Shown here in pieces: positions 16,499-24,366 of a DNA stretch of 64,000 nt. Position 1 is the first letter of the stretch. Every line of letters begins with the position of its first letter. A program made the translations under genes and the position numbers. Origin of the DNA: Sphingomonas sp. TDK1 (lineage in GTDB: Bacteria > Pseudomonadota > Alphaproteobacteria > Sphingomonadales > Sphingomonadaceae); the NCBI RefSeq assembly GCF_001650735.1, contig NZ_LXVY01000043.1, positions 41,793-105,792 on the forward strand. Direction: 5' to 3'. Under the pieces are notes generated by a model. That model ran no database searches and had not been told where the DNA came from. It worked only from the letters and a program-made list of their open reading frames with translations.

Positions 16499-16924
16499 TC
16501 AGGCCAGCGTCAGGCCGACATTCACATTGCCGCGGGTGGCGTTCGAATAGGGGCAGGTCTGGTGCGCGGCCTCGACCAGCTTCTGGGCCTCTTCGCGATC
16601 CATGCCCGGCAGGTCGATCAGCAGATCGGCGGTGATGCCGAAGCCGCCTTCCGAACGCGGGCCGATACCCACCGTTGCGGTGACCTTCACGTCGGCCGGA
16701 ACCTTAATCTTCATGCCGGCGCCGACCGCCTTCAGCGCGCCGATGAAGCAGGCCGAATAGCCCGCCGCGAACAGCTGCTCCGGATTGGTGCCGTCGCCGC
16801 CGGCGCCGCCCAGCTCCTTCGGAGTCGACAGCTTCACTTCCAGCACGCCGTCTTCCGAACGAGCGCTGCCGTCACGGCCGCCGGTTGCAGTTGCCTTGGT
16901 GCTGTACTTCACATCGACCGACAT
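16499..16924 (-). CDS. ohr: Organic hydroperoxide resistance protein (Ohr)
   Basis: Thiol-dependent peroxidase that reduces organic and fatty-acid hydroperoxides, usually recycled by lipoylated proteins. The two redox cysteines are in place, Cys59 in GYSACF and Cys124 in QTCPYS, with the supporting Arg17 and Glu50 of the Ohr active site. Length 141 is standard, cytosolic. It is divergently transcribed from its likely regulator ohrR, and the 140-bp region between them carries two mirrored copies of a 16-bp sequence around TATCGCGATA palindromes, typical of OhrR control. De-repression by hydroperoxide is the expected regulation. Confidence 0.96.
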   Translation of the reverse strand: MSVDVKYSTKATATGGRDGSARSEDGVLEVKLSTPKELGGAGGDGTNPEQLFAAGYSACFIGALKAVGAGMKIKVPADVKVTATVGIGPRSEGGFGITADLLIDLPGMDREEAQKLVEAAHQTCPYSNATRGNVNVGLTLA

Positions 16925-16945
16925 CGGGTGTCTCCTTTGAAGATT

Positions 16946-17021
16946 GCGATAATCATTATCGCGATAACGAATAGATAGGCGAGGCTGCTCCCCTTGTCCA
17001 GAGGATTCGTTATCGCGATAT
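16946..17021. promoter_or_regulatory. Twin OhrR operators in the ohr-ohrR intergenic region
   Basis: ATTCGTTATCGCGATA occurs at 17005-17020 (plus) and, inverted, at 16957-16972 (minus), so each divergent gene has one copy in the same relation to itself. Each copy is centred on TTATCGCGATAA/T. Next to the first is a further perfect palindrome, GCGATAAT-C-ATTATCGC (16946-16962). AT-rich islands in a GC-rich genome, consistent with MarR/OhrR-type operators overlapping both promoters. Confidence 0.75.
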
Positions 17022-17064
17022 ATGATTTTGTCCCGTCGCTGTCGGCGGGCAGGAGTTTCCGCTT

Positions 17065-17496
17065 ATGCCAGCCCCGCTTCCGCTCGACGGTCAGCTCTGC
17101 TTCTCGCTCTACAGTGCGAGCATGGCGATCACGCGCATCTACAAGCCGATCCTCGATCGGCTGGGCATCACCTATCCGCAATATCTGGTGCTTCATGCGC
17201 TATGGGAGAAGGACGGCCGTACCGTGGGTGCGATCGGCGAGCGCCTCGGGCTCGAGTCGAGCACGATCACTCCGCTGGTGAAGCGACTGGAGGCCGCCGG
17301 TCTGGTTGTACGCAAGCGCAACCCGGAGGACGAGCGCCAGGTCCAGGTGTTCCTGACCGAGCGGGGCAGCGCAATCCGCGAGGATTGCGGGTGCCTGGGC
17401 GAGGCCGTGGTCGACAAGACCGACCTGACGCTGGAGCGGCTGGCGCACCTCCATCGCGAAGCGCAGGCGTTGCGGGACTCGCTGGCGCGGGACTGA
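17065..17496 (+). CDS. ohrR: OhrR, MarR-family hydroperoxide sensor
   Basis: MarR-type winged-helix repressor of ohr. The sensing cysteine is in LCFSLY (Cys12), the conserved position for OhrR, with the tyrosines that hydrogen-bond to it in ITYPQYLVLHALW. The recognition helix and wing are GLESSTITPLVKRLEAAGLVVRKRNPEDERQ. Additional Cys108 and Cys110 (EDCGC) could form the intersubunit disulfide of 2-Cys OhrR proteins. Length 143 is typical. It sits divergent to ohr, sharing the operator region; the pair is a self-contained peroxide-response module. Confidence 0.93.
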   Translation: MPAPLPLDGQLCFSLYSASMAITRIYKPILDRLGITYPQYLVLHALWEKDGRTVGAIGERLGLESSTITPLVKRLEAAGLVVRKRNPEDERQVQVFLTERGSAIREDCGCLGEAVVDKTDLTLERLAHLHREAQALRDSLARD

Positions 17497-17583
17497 TCGC
17501 TGCGCCAATCCCGGTTTGCCGCAGAGCGCCTTGCGGCTAAGGGAGGACGTTGACCCCCAAAATCTGCTGGAACCCGAGTTTCG

Positions 17584-19194
17584 ATGCTGCGCCTGTCCGG
17601 ACTTTCCCTGCCCCTCGACCATCCCGCCGACGCGCTCGCCCCGGCGATCGCGACGCGGCTGGGCGTGGCCCCGGCTGAGCTGCGCGGCTTCACCGTGTTC
17701 AAGCGCGGCAATGATGCCCGGCGGCGGAATGCCATCCTGCTGGTCTATACGGTCGATGTCGATCTCGCCGACGAGGCCGAGGTGCTGGCGCGGCTGGCCG
17801 GCGACAAGGATGTGCGGCCGACGCCGGACATGACCTATCGCGCGCCGTTCCATGCCCCCGAGGGGTGGCGCGGCCTGCGCCCGGTGGTGATCGGCGCAGG
17901 GCCGTGCGGCCTGTTCGCAGGGCTGATCCTGGCGCAGATGGGCTTCCGACCGATCATCGTCGACCGCGGCAAGATCGTGCGCGAGCGCACCAAGGATACC
18001 TGGGGCCTCTGGCGTCGCTCGGAGCTGAACCCGGAGTCCAATGTCCAGTTCGGCGAGGGCGGGGCAGGGACCTTTTCCGACGGCAAGCTCTATTGCCGGG
18101 TGAAGGATCCCCGTTTCCTGGGCCGCAAGGTGCTGGAGGAGTTCGTGAAGGCCGGCGCGCCCGACGACATTCTGTGGCAGGCGCACCCGCATATCGGCAC
18201 CTTCCGCCTCGTCTCGATGGTGGAGAGCATGCGCCGCACCATCGAGGAGCTGGGCGGCGAATATCGCTGGCAGACCCGCGTCGAGGGCATCGAACTCGAT
18301 GCGGAGCGCGGCATGCGCGGCCTGCACCTCCACGACGGCAGCTTCCTGGAGGCCGATCACGTCGTGCTGGCGGTCGGGCATAGCGCGCGGCCGACCTTCG
18401 AGATGCTCCACCGCCAGGGTGTCCATATCGAGGCCAAGCCCTTCTCGATCGGCGTGCGCATCGAGCATCCGCAGAGCTGGATCGACCAGGCACGCTTCGG
18501 CAACTGCGCCAAGCACCCGGATCTGGGCGCTGCTGCCTATGCATTGTCGCACCACTGCGCGAACGGCCGGACCGTCTACAGCTTCTGCATGTGCCCCGGC
18601 GGGCGGGTGGTGGCGGCGACCTCCGAAGAGGGCCGCGTCGTCACCAATGGCATGAGCCAATATTCGCGCGCCGAGTTCAACGCCAATTCCGGTCTCGTCG
18701 TCGCGATCGATCCGGCACGGGATTATCCCGAGGGACCGCTTGCGGGGATCGCGCTCCAGCGAAAGTGGGAAGATGCGGCGTATATCGCCGGGGGCTCCAA
18801 CTATAACGCGCCGGGCCAGCTGGTCGGGGATCTCCTGGCCGGCCGCGCCTCTACCGCGCTGGGACAGGTCGTGCCCAGCTACAAGCCGGGCGTGACGCCG
18901 ACCGACCTTTCCGCCTGCCTGCCGGATTTCGTGATCGAGGCATTCCGCGAGGCGCTGCCGGTGTTCGGCCGCCAGATCGCCCGCTACGATCATCCCGAAG
19001 CGGTGATGACCGGCGTGGAAACGCGCACTTCCTCCCCCATCCGCATCACGCGCGGCGGGGATTTCCACAGCCTCAACACGCCGCGCCTGTTCCCGGCCGG
19101 CGAGGGGGCGGGCTATGCCGGCGGCATTCTCTCGGCGGCGATTGACGGCATCAAGGTGGCCGAGGCTGTGGCCAAGAGCATCCTGGCCGACTAA
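17584..19194 (+). CDS. FAD-dependent oxidoreductase (COG2509-like)
   Basis: A 536-residue flavoprotein of the uncharacterised FAD-dependent dehydrogenase family. Residues about 100-118 hold the Rossmann dinucleotide motif VVIGAGPCGLFAGLILA with the acidic end at VDRG. Later family features are FGEGGAGTFSDGKLY, the AVGHSARPTF NAD/FAD region, CMCPGGRVVAATSEEG and the C-terminal FPAGEGAGYAGGILSAAIDGIKVAE. The first 95 residues are an N-terminal alpha/beta domain with positively charged patches, seen in this family. Probably cytosolic; substrate not known. It starts 88 bases after ohrR and could be read from the same transcript, but a redox link to hydroperoxide defence is only suggestive. Confidence 0.88.
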   Translation: MLRLSGLSLPLDHPADALAPAIATRLGVAPAELRGFTVFKRGNDARRRNAILLVYTVDVDLADEAEVLARLAGDKDVRPTPDMTYRAPFHAPEGWRGLRPVVIGAGPCGLFAGLILAQMGFRPIIVDRGKIVRERTKDTWGLWRRSELNPESNVQFGEGGAGTFSDGKLYCRVKDPRFLGRKVLEEFVKAGAPDDILWQAHPHIGTFRLVSMVESMRRTIEELGGEYRWQTRVEGIELDAERGMRGLHLHDGSFLEADHVVLAVGHSARPTFEMLHRQGVHIEAKPFSIGVRIEHPQSWIDQARFGNCAKHPDLGAAAYALSHHCANGRTVYSFCMCPGGRVVAATSEEGRVVTNGMSQYSRAEFNANSGLVVAIDPARDYPEGPLAGIALQRKWEDAAYIAGGSNYNAPGQLVGDLLAGRASTALGQVVPSYKPGVTPTDLSACLPDFVIEAFREALPVFGRQIARYDHPEAVMTGVETRTSSPIRITRGGDFHSLNTPRLFPAGEGAGYAGGILSAAIDGIKVAEAVAKSILAD

Positions 19195-19236
19195 CCAAAG
19201 CGTTTGTCTTGTATACGAAATCCTGGCTGCTGCCTC

Positions 19237-19242
19237 TATAAT
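19237..19242 (+). promoter_or_regulatory. Consensus -10 box upstream of the EAL protein gene
   Basis: A perfect TATAAT lies 20 bases before the GTG start at 19263. The matching -35 is not clear (TACGAA at the 17-base spacing), so this may be an extended or activator-dependent promoter with a very short leader. Confidence 0.4.
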
Positions 19243-19262
19243 GGGTAGCGAAGGGAACGTTT

Positions 19263-21026
19263 GTGCAGGATTACCGGGAAGCGGCGCGGCTCGATGCGCT
19301 GTATCAGTTGAAGCTGCTCGATACCCCCCCGAGCGAGCATTTCGACCGCATCACGCGCATGGCGGCGCAGATCTTCGGCCTGCCGATCGCGGCGGTGTCG
19401 CTGACCGACAGGGACCGGCAATGGTTCAAGTCACGCGTCGGCGTGGCGCACGACAGCATCCCGCGCGACAAGGCGCCCTGCGCGAAAGTCGCGGAGGCGC
19501 GCGAGCTGGTGGTGATCGAGGATTTCGCCACCCATCCCTGCTATGCCGACAGTCTGCTCGCGGGACATGGCACGCGCTTCTACGCGGGCGCGCCGTTGGT
19601 AACCAAGGATGGCTATGGGCTCGGCGCGCTTTGCGTGCTGGGCACCGAGCCGCGTGTTGCCGCACCCGAGGAGCTGGCGGCGCTGGCCGACCTTGCCGCG
19701 ATGGTGATGGAGCAGATCGAGTTACAGCATGCCTTTGGCCGAATCGATCCGATCAGCGGGCTTCCGACGCGCGCGCAGTTCCGCGACGATCTCGTCGACC
19801 TCGCGCTCGACTGCCCGGGGCAGGCGCGCATCGCGGTGGTGGCCGATCTCGCGCGCGACGACCAGATCGCCAAGATTGTCGGCGCGATGGGCGCGGCCCG
19901 GCTCGACGAGATGGTGCGGGAGGCAGCGCATGCCATTCAGAACATCCTGGGGCCGAATCGGACCGCCTATCATGTCGGCACCACCCAATTCGCCTTCCTG
20001 TCGCCCCCAGACGCGGAGGTAATGGCCTATACCGCTTTGCTCGAACGCGGCTTTGAAGTGATCCGGGCAAACTCGAGCGTTCGTTTCGTCACCAGCGTGG
20101 CCATCGGTGTGCGTCCGTTCCGGCTGGGCGCGGTGCCGGCCGAGGACGTATTGCGCGGCGCCGCCAGCGCGGCGCAGGACGCGCGCCGCACCGACGGCGC
20201 GATCGCGCTCTACTCGGAGGCGCGGGACCATGCGATGCGGCGCCATTACGACTTGCTGCAGGACTTCGGCGCGGCGCTGGAAGCGGGCGACCAGCTGCGG
20301 CTGGTCTATCAGCCCCGTATCGACCTTGCCACCGGGTGCTGCCTGGGGGCGGAGACGCTGCTGCGCTGGCGCCATCCCGAGCTTGGGGAAGTATCGCCGG
20401 CCGAGTTCATCCCGATCATCGAACAGACCGCGCTGGCCCGCCCGACGACGCACTGGGTGCTGGAGCATGCGCTCGATCAGCTCGCCGCCTGGCAGGCGGC
20501 GGGGCTCGACATGACGCTGTCGGTCAACATCTCCGCCGCCAATCTGATGGAAGCGGACCTGATCCAGCGCATCCAGCTGGCGTTGATGACGCGCCAGTTG
20601 CGGCCCTCGCAACTGGAGATCGAGCTCACCGAAAGCGCGATGATGGCGCAGCCGGAAAAGGCGCTGGCGATGCTGCGTGAGCTGGCCGAGGCCGGGGTTG
20701 CGCTGGCGATCGACGATTTCGGCACCGGGCACAGCAGCCTGGCCTATCTGCAGCAGGTACCCGCGCACGTCGTGAAGATCGACCAGGCGTTCGTGCGCGG
20801 CCTCAGTGCGCCCTGGGGCGCCGATTACGTGTTGGTCGAAACGATGGTGGGCCTGCTCCACAAGCTCGGCCGCCGCGTCGTAGCCGAGGGCGTGGAGACC
20901 GAGGACGCCGCCACGATCCTCGCCGGCATGGGCTGCGAGGAAGCGCAGGGATACTGGTTCGCTCGGCCGCTGGAAGTGGCCGCCTTCGCCGATTGGATCG
21001 ACGCGCGCAGGGCGCTGGCGGCCTGA
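19263..21026 (+). CDS. GAF - degenerate GGDEF - EAL cyclic-di-GMP phosphodiesterase
   Basis: A 587-residue soluble signalling protein. Residues about 20-155 form a GAF sensor domain of the FDRITRMAAQIFGLPIA type. Residues about 165-320 are GGDEF-like, but the active-site loop reads VGTTQFAFL instead of GGDEF, so cyclase activity is not expected. Residues about 335-585 are an EAL domain with all catalytic elements: ETLLRWR (the EAL motif), SVNISAANL, IELTES, AIDDFGTGHSSL, VKIDQAF and AEGVET. It should hydrolyse c-di-GMP under GAF control. No transmembrane segment. GTG 19263 is the start, with GAAGGGAACG upstream and a TATAAT box 20 bases away. Confidence 0.92.
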   Translation: MQDYREAARLDALYQLKLLDTPPSEHFDRITRMAAQIFGLPIAAVSLTDRDRQWFKSRVGVAHDSIPRDKAPCAKVAEARELVVIEDFATHPCYADSLLAGHGTRFYAGAPLVTKDGYGLGALCVLGTEPRVAAPEELAALADLAAMVMEQIELQHAFGRIDPISGLPTRAQFRDDLVDLALDCPGQARIAVVADLARDDQIAKIVGAMGAARLDEMVREAAHAIQNILGPNRTAYHVGTTQFAFLSPPDAEVMAYTALLERGFEVIRANSSVRFVTSVAIGVRPFRLGAVPAEDVLRGAASAAQDARRTDGAIALYSEARDHAMRRHYDLLQDFGAALEAGDQLRLVYQPRIDLATGCCLGAETLLRWRHPELGEVSPAEFIPIIEQTALARPTTHWVLEHALDQLAAWQAAGLDMTLSVNISAANLMEADLIQRIQLALMTRQLRPSQLEIELTESAMMAQPEKALAMLRELAEAGVALAIDDFGTGHSSLAYLQQVPAHVVKIDQAFVRGLSAPWGADYVLVETMVGLLHKLGRRVVAEGVETEDAATILAGMGCEEAQGYWFARPLEVAAFADWIDARRALAA

Positions 21027-21065
21027 GCGGTTCCTACCCCCGTTGCGGCGGAGGAAATGCCTGGT

Positions 21066-22844
21066 TTAAGCGGCTTCGGCGAACTGCAGCGCCGCGAGCC
21101 GCGCGTAGAGCCCGCCCTGCGCCACGAGCTCGGCATGGGTGCCGGTCTCGACGATCCGACCCGAATCCATCACGATGATCCGGGCGGCAGCGCGTACGGT
21201 GGCGAGGCGGTGGGCGATCACCAGCGTGGTTCGGCCCTGCATCAGCCGCTCCAGTGCGTCCTGCACCAGCTTCTCGCTTTCCGCATCGAGCGCGCTGGTC
21301 GCCTCGTCGAGCAGCAGAATGGGGGCGTCGCGAAGCAGCGCACGGGCGATGGCGAGCCGCTGGCGCTGCCCGCCGGAGAGACGCGCACCGCCTTCCCCGA
21401 GGAAGGTATCGAGCCCCTCGGGCAGCGCGCGCAGGAATTCGGCGGCGTTGGAGGCTTCGGCGGCCGCCCAGATCGCCTCGTCGCTCGCATCCCAGGCGCC
21501 ATAGCGGAGATTATCGCGGGCACTGGCGGCGAAGATCACCGTTTCCTGCGGCACCATCGCCATGCGGGCCCGCACGTCCCCCGGATCTGCCTTGGGAATG
21601 GCGACGCCGTCGACGCGGATCTCACCGCTCTCGGGATCGTAGAAGCGCTGGAGAAGCTGGAACAGCGTGGACTTGCCTGCCCCCGAAGGGCCGACCACCG
21701 CCACCGTCTCGCCAGGTGCGACGAACAGCGAGAAGTCCTGTAGTGCCGAGACTTCGGGGCGGGTGGGGTAGCGGAAGGTCACCGCGTCGAACGCGATCGC
21801 TCCCTCCGCCGGGCTGGGCAGGGAAACGGGATTGGCGGGCGCGGCGATGTCCGGCTCCTGCTGGAGCAATTCGGCGAGTCGGCTGGCGGCGCCCGAGGCG
21901 CGCAGCAGGTCGCCATACACTTCGGTCAGCGCACCGAACGAGCCGACCACGAGGCCGGCGGTGATGACGAAGGCGGTAATCGCGCCGCCGCTGATCTGCC
22001 CGGCGGCAACGCCCGACACGGCATCCCACATGATCAGCGTGATCGCAGTGAAGAGCAGGCCGATCACGAGCGCGGTCATCACCGCGCGCAGCGCGAAGCG
22101 CTTCTGCGCGGCGGCGAAGCTGCGCACGACGGCGTCATGGAAGCGCTGGCCCTCGCGCCGTTCCTGCCCGAAGGCCTGGACGATTCGCATCGCCCCCAGC
22201 GTTTCGGAGGCGATTGCGCCGATATCGGCGATTCGGTCCTGGCTGGTGCGCGAATATTGCCGAACACGACCGCCCAGCCACACGATCGGCAGGATCGTGA
22301 GCGGCATGCCGACAAGCAGATAGGCCGCGATTTTCGGCGCGAGCACGAACAGATAGATCACGCCCCCCACGCCGGTGAGGAAATTGCGCAGCGCGATCGA
22401 CACCGTGGAGCCCACCACCTGCTCGACAAGCGCCGTGTCCGAGGTGAGTCGCGAGGCGATCTCGGACGGGCGATTTTCCTCGAACCATTTCGGCGGCAGG
22501 CGCAGCAGATTACGGTGCACTGCAACGCGCAGATCCGCCACCGTCCGCTCGGCCACCCAGGAGATGAAAAAGAATCGGACCGCCGTCGCAATCGACAGCA
22601 CCAGGATCACCGCAAGAAGCCCCTGGAAATACACGCCGATCTTGCTCGTATCGGCACCCGCGGAGAAGCCGTTGTCGACGATCTGCTTGAACGTCCGCGG
22701 AATCCACAGGGTCGCGGCGGAGGAGGTGAGGAGTGCGATCGTTGCCACTGCAATTTGCAGAGGATAGCAACGGGTGAACTGCCAGATAACGAGGAGGCTG
22801 CTGAGCTTGCGGCGCGGCGCAGGCGGCGGGGTCGTGTCGGCCAT
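21066..22844 (-). CDS. ABC exporter half-transporter (MsbA/multidrug type)
   Basis: A fused permease-ATPase of 592 residues that should homodimerise in the inner membrane. Six transmembrane helices occupy residues about 20-310. The nucleotide-binding domain has Walker A GPSGAGKST, Q-loop MVPQETVIF, signature LSGGQRQRLAIARAL, Walker B ILLLDEATSALD and the switch His in VIAHRLATV. The substrate class (lipid, drug or peptide) cannot be told from sequence. A short Pro-rich N-terminus (ADTTPPPAPRRK) precedes TM1. It is convergent with the EAL gene and divergent from phaZ, so it is probably a single-gene unit. Confidence 0.93.
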   Translation of the reverse strand: MADTTPPPAPRRKLSSLLVIWQFTRCYPLQIAVATIALLTSSAATLWIPRTFKQIVDNGFSAGADTSKIGVYFQGLLAVILVLSIATAVRFFFISWVAERTVADLRVAVHRNLLRLPPKWFEENRPSEIASRLTSDTALVEQVVGSTVSIALRNFLTGVGGVIYLFVLAPKIAAYLLVGMPLTILPIVWLGGRVRQYSRTSQDRIADIGAIASETLGAMRIVQAFGQERREGQRFHDAVVRSFAAAQKRFALRAVMTALVIGLLFTAITLIMWDAVSGVAAGQISGGAITAFVITAGLVVGSFGALTEVYGDLLRASGAASRLAELLQQEPDIAAPANPVSLPSPAEGAIAFDAVTFRYPTRPEVSALQDFSLFVAPGETVAVVGPSGAGKSTLFQLLQRFYDPESGEIRVDGVAIPKADPGDVRARMAMVPQETVIFAASARDNLRYGAWDASDEAIWAAAEASNAAEFLRALPEGLDTFLGEGGARLSGGQRQRLAIARALLRDAPILLLDEATSALDAESEKLVQDALERLMQGRTTLVIAHRLATVRAAARIIVMDSGRIVETGTHAELVAQGGLYARLAALQFAEAA

Positions 22845-22999
22845 GACGAAAGCGCGTAGCGCGGTTCGCAGAGCAGGGGAACCACCTGCCTTCGTCTCGG
22901 TTCCGCATTGCTACGACGTTGCGGCGCACAAGGCGGACGTCTATATGCATGGCAAGACAAACCCCCGCTGCAGGGATCGGGGCACGGGGAAGGACATTT

Positions 23000-24232
23000 A
23001 TGCTGTACGACGCGTACGAGATTCAGCGTTCCATGCTCGCCGGCGCTAGTGCCCTGGCCAATTTCAGCGCGGGCCTGCTCAACAATCCGGCCAACCCTTT
23101 CGCCTATTTTGGCGGCGGCCCGGTGATGGCCTCGGCGCTGGAGGTGTTCGCGCATGCGTCCGCTCCGCGCGGCAAGCCGGATTTCGCCCTCGATTTTACC
23201 GAGATCGACGGCCGTCAGGTGGCGGTGCATGAGGAGATCGTGCTGCGCAAGCCGTTCGGTCAGCTCAAGCGCTTCGTGCGCGAGGGCGTGGACGGCGGAC
23301 CGAAGCTGCTCATCGTGGCGCCGATGTCCGGCCACTATGCTACGCTGCTGCGCGGCACGGTGCAGCGGATGCTGCCGGTGGCGGACGTCTACATCAGCGA
23401 CTGGCGCGACGCCAAGCTGGTGCCGACCAGCGAAGGCCGCTTCGACCTCGACGACTATGTCGATTACGTGATCGATTTCCTGGCGCATATCGGCGCCGAG
23501 GGCGCGCCGCGCCCGCACATGCTGGCGGTGTGCCAGCCCTCGGTCCCCTGCTATGCCGCCGCGGCGGTGATGAGCGCGGACAACCACCCGAACCGTCCGG
23601 CGACGCTGACCATGATGGGTGGCCCGATCGATACCCGCGAGGCACCCACCGCGGTCAACACGCTGGCGACCGAGCGGCCGTACAGCTGGTTCGAGCACAA
23701 TGTCATCGCCACCGTGCCGATGACCTATGCGGGCGCGGGGCGGAAGGTCTATCCGGGCTTCTTGCAGCTTGCCGGCTTCATGACGATGAACCTCGGCAAC
23801 CACCTCATCTCGCACTGGGAGATGTTCAAGCATCTCGTCCAGGGCGATGACGAGAGCGCCGATGCGACGATGAAGTTCTACGAGGAGTATCGCTCGGTCT
23901 GCGACATGACCGCCGAATTCTACCTTCAGACGATCGCCGTGGTGTTCCAGACGCATGCGCTGCCCAAGGGCGAGATGCTGCATCGCGGCCGCAAGGTGGA
24001 TCCGGGCGCGATCAAGGACATCGGCATCCTCGCGATCGAGGGCGAGCGCGACGATATCTCGGGCATCGGCCAGACCAAGGCGGCGCTGACCATCGCGACC
24101 AACCTGCCGGAATCGCACAAGCAATATCATCTGGCCGAAGGCGTCGGCCATTACGGCATCTTCAACGGCTCGAAGTGGCGCAACCGCATCGCGCCGGTCG
24201 TCGAGCAGTGGATGGCCACGCACGCCGGGTGA
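23000..24232 (+). CDS. phaZ: Intracellular polyhydroxyalkanoate depolymerase
   Basis: Mobilises stored poly(3-hydroxybutyrate) granules in the cytosol. It matches the PhaZa1-type family: N-terminal MLYDAYEIQRSMLAGA, VAPMSGHYATLLRGTV, YISDWRDAKLVP, the nucleophile region AVCQPSVPC (Cys178, aligning with the catalytic Cys of the Cupriavidus enzyme), the MGGPIDTREAPT block and the C-terminal HYGIFNGSKWRN carrying the catalytic His. ATG 23000 has a Shine-Dalgarno AAGGA at about 22990 and gives 410 residues, normal for the family. No phaC/phaP genes are adjacent. A GC-rich inverted repeat follows its stop. Confidence 0.93.
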   Translation: MLYDAYEIQRSMLAGASALANFSAGLLNNPANPFAYFGGGPVMASALEVFAHASAPRGKPDFALDFTEIDGRQVAVHEEIVLRKPFGQLKRFVREGVDGGPKLLIVAPMSGHYATLLRGTVQRMLPVADVYISDWRDAKLVPTSEGRFDLDDYVDYVIDFLAHIGAEGAPRPHMLAVCQPSVPCYAAAAVMSADNHPNRPATLTMMGGPIDTREAPTAVNTLATERPYSWFEHNVIATVPMTYAGAGRKVYPGFLQLAGFMTMNLGNHLISHWEMFKHLVQGDDESADATMKFYEEYRSVCDMTAEFYLQTIAVVFQTHALPKGEMLHRGRKVDPGAIKDIGILAIEGERDDISGIGQTKAALTIATNLPESHKQYHLAEGVGHYGIFNGSKWRNRIAPVVEQWMATHAG

Positions 24233-24258
24233 TACCGCGCTAGAGTGTAGCTTTCAGG

Positions 24259-24360
24259 TCACCCTCACCCTCACCCTTCCGGCGCTTCGCGCCTTCTTCC
24301 CTCTCCCAATGGGAGAGGGAAGGGGCCCGTCGCCGAAGGCGGCGGGAAGGGTGAGGGTGA
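24259..24360. repeat. Palindromic intergenic element of a second type
   Basis: TCACCCTCACCCTTCC at one end matches GGGAAGGGTGAGGGTGA at the other; inside are CCCTCTCCCA/TGGGAGAGGG and GCGCTTCGCGC. It fills the gap between convergent phaZ and putA and could act as a bidirectional terminator. The sequence differs from the AGCCCCT-ended elements elsewhere in this window. Confidence 0.7.
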
Positions 24361-24366
24361 ACCCCC

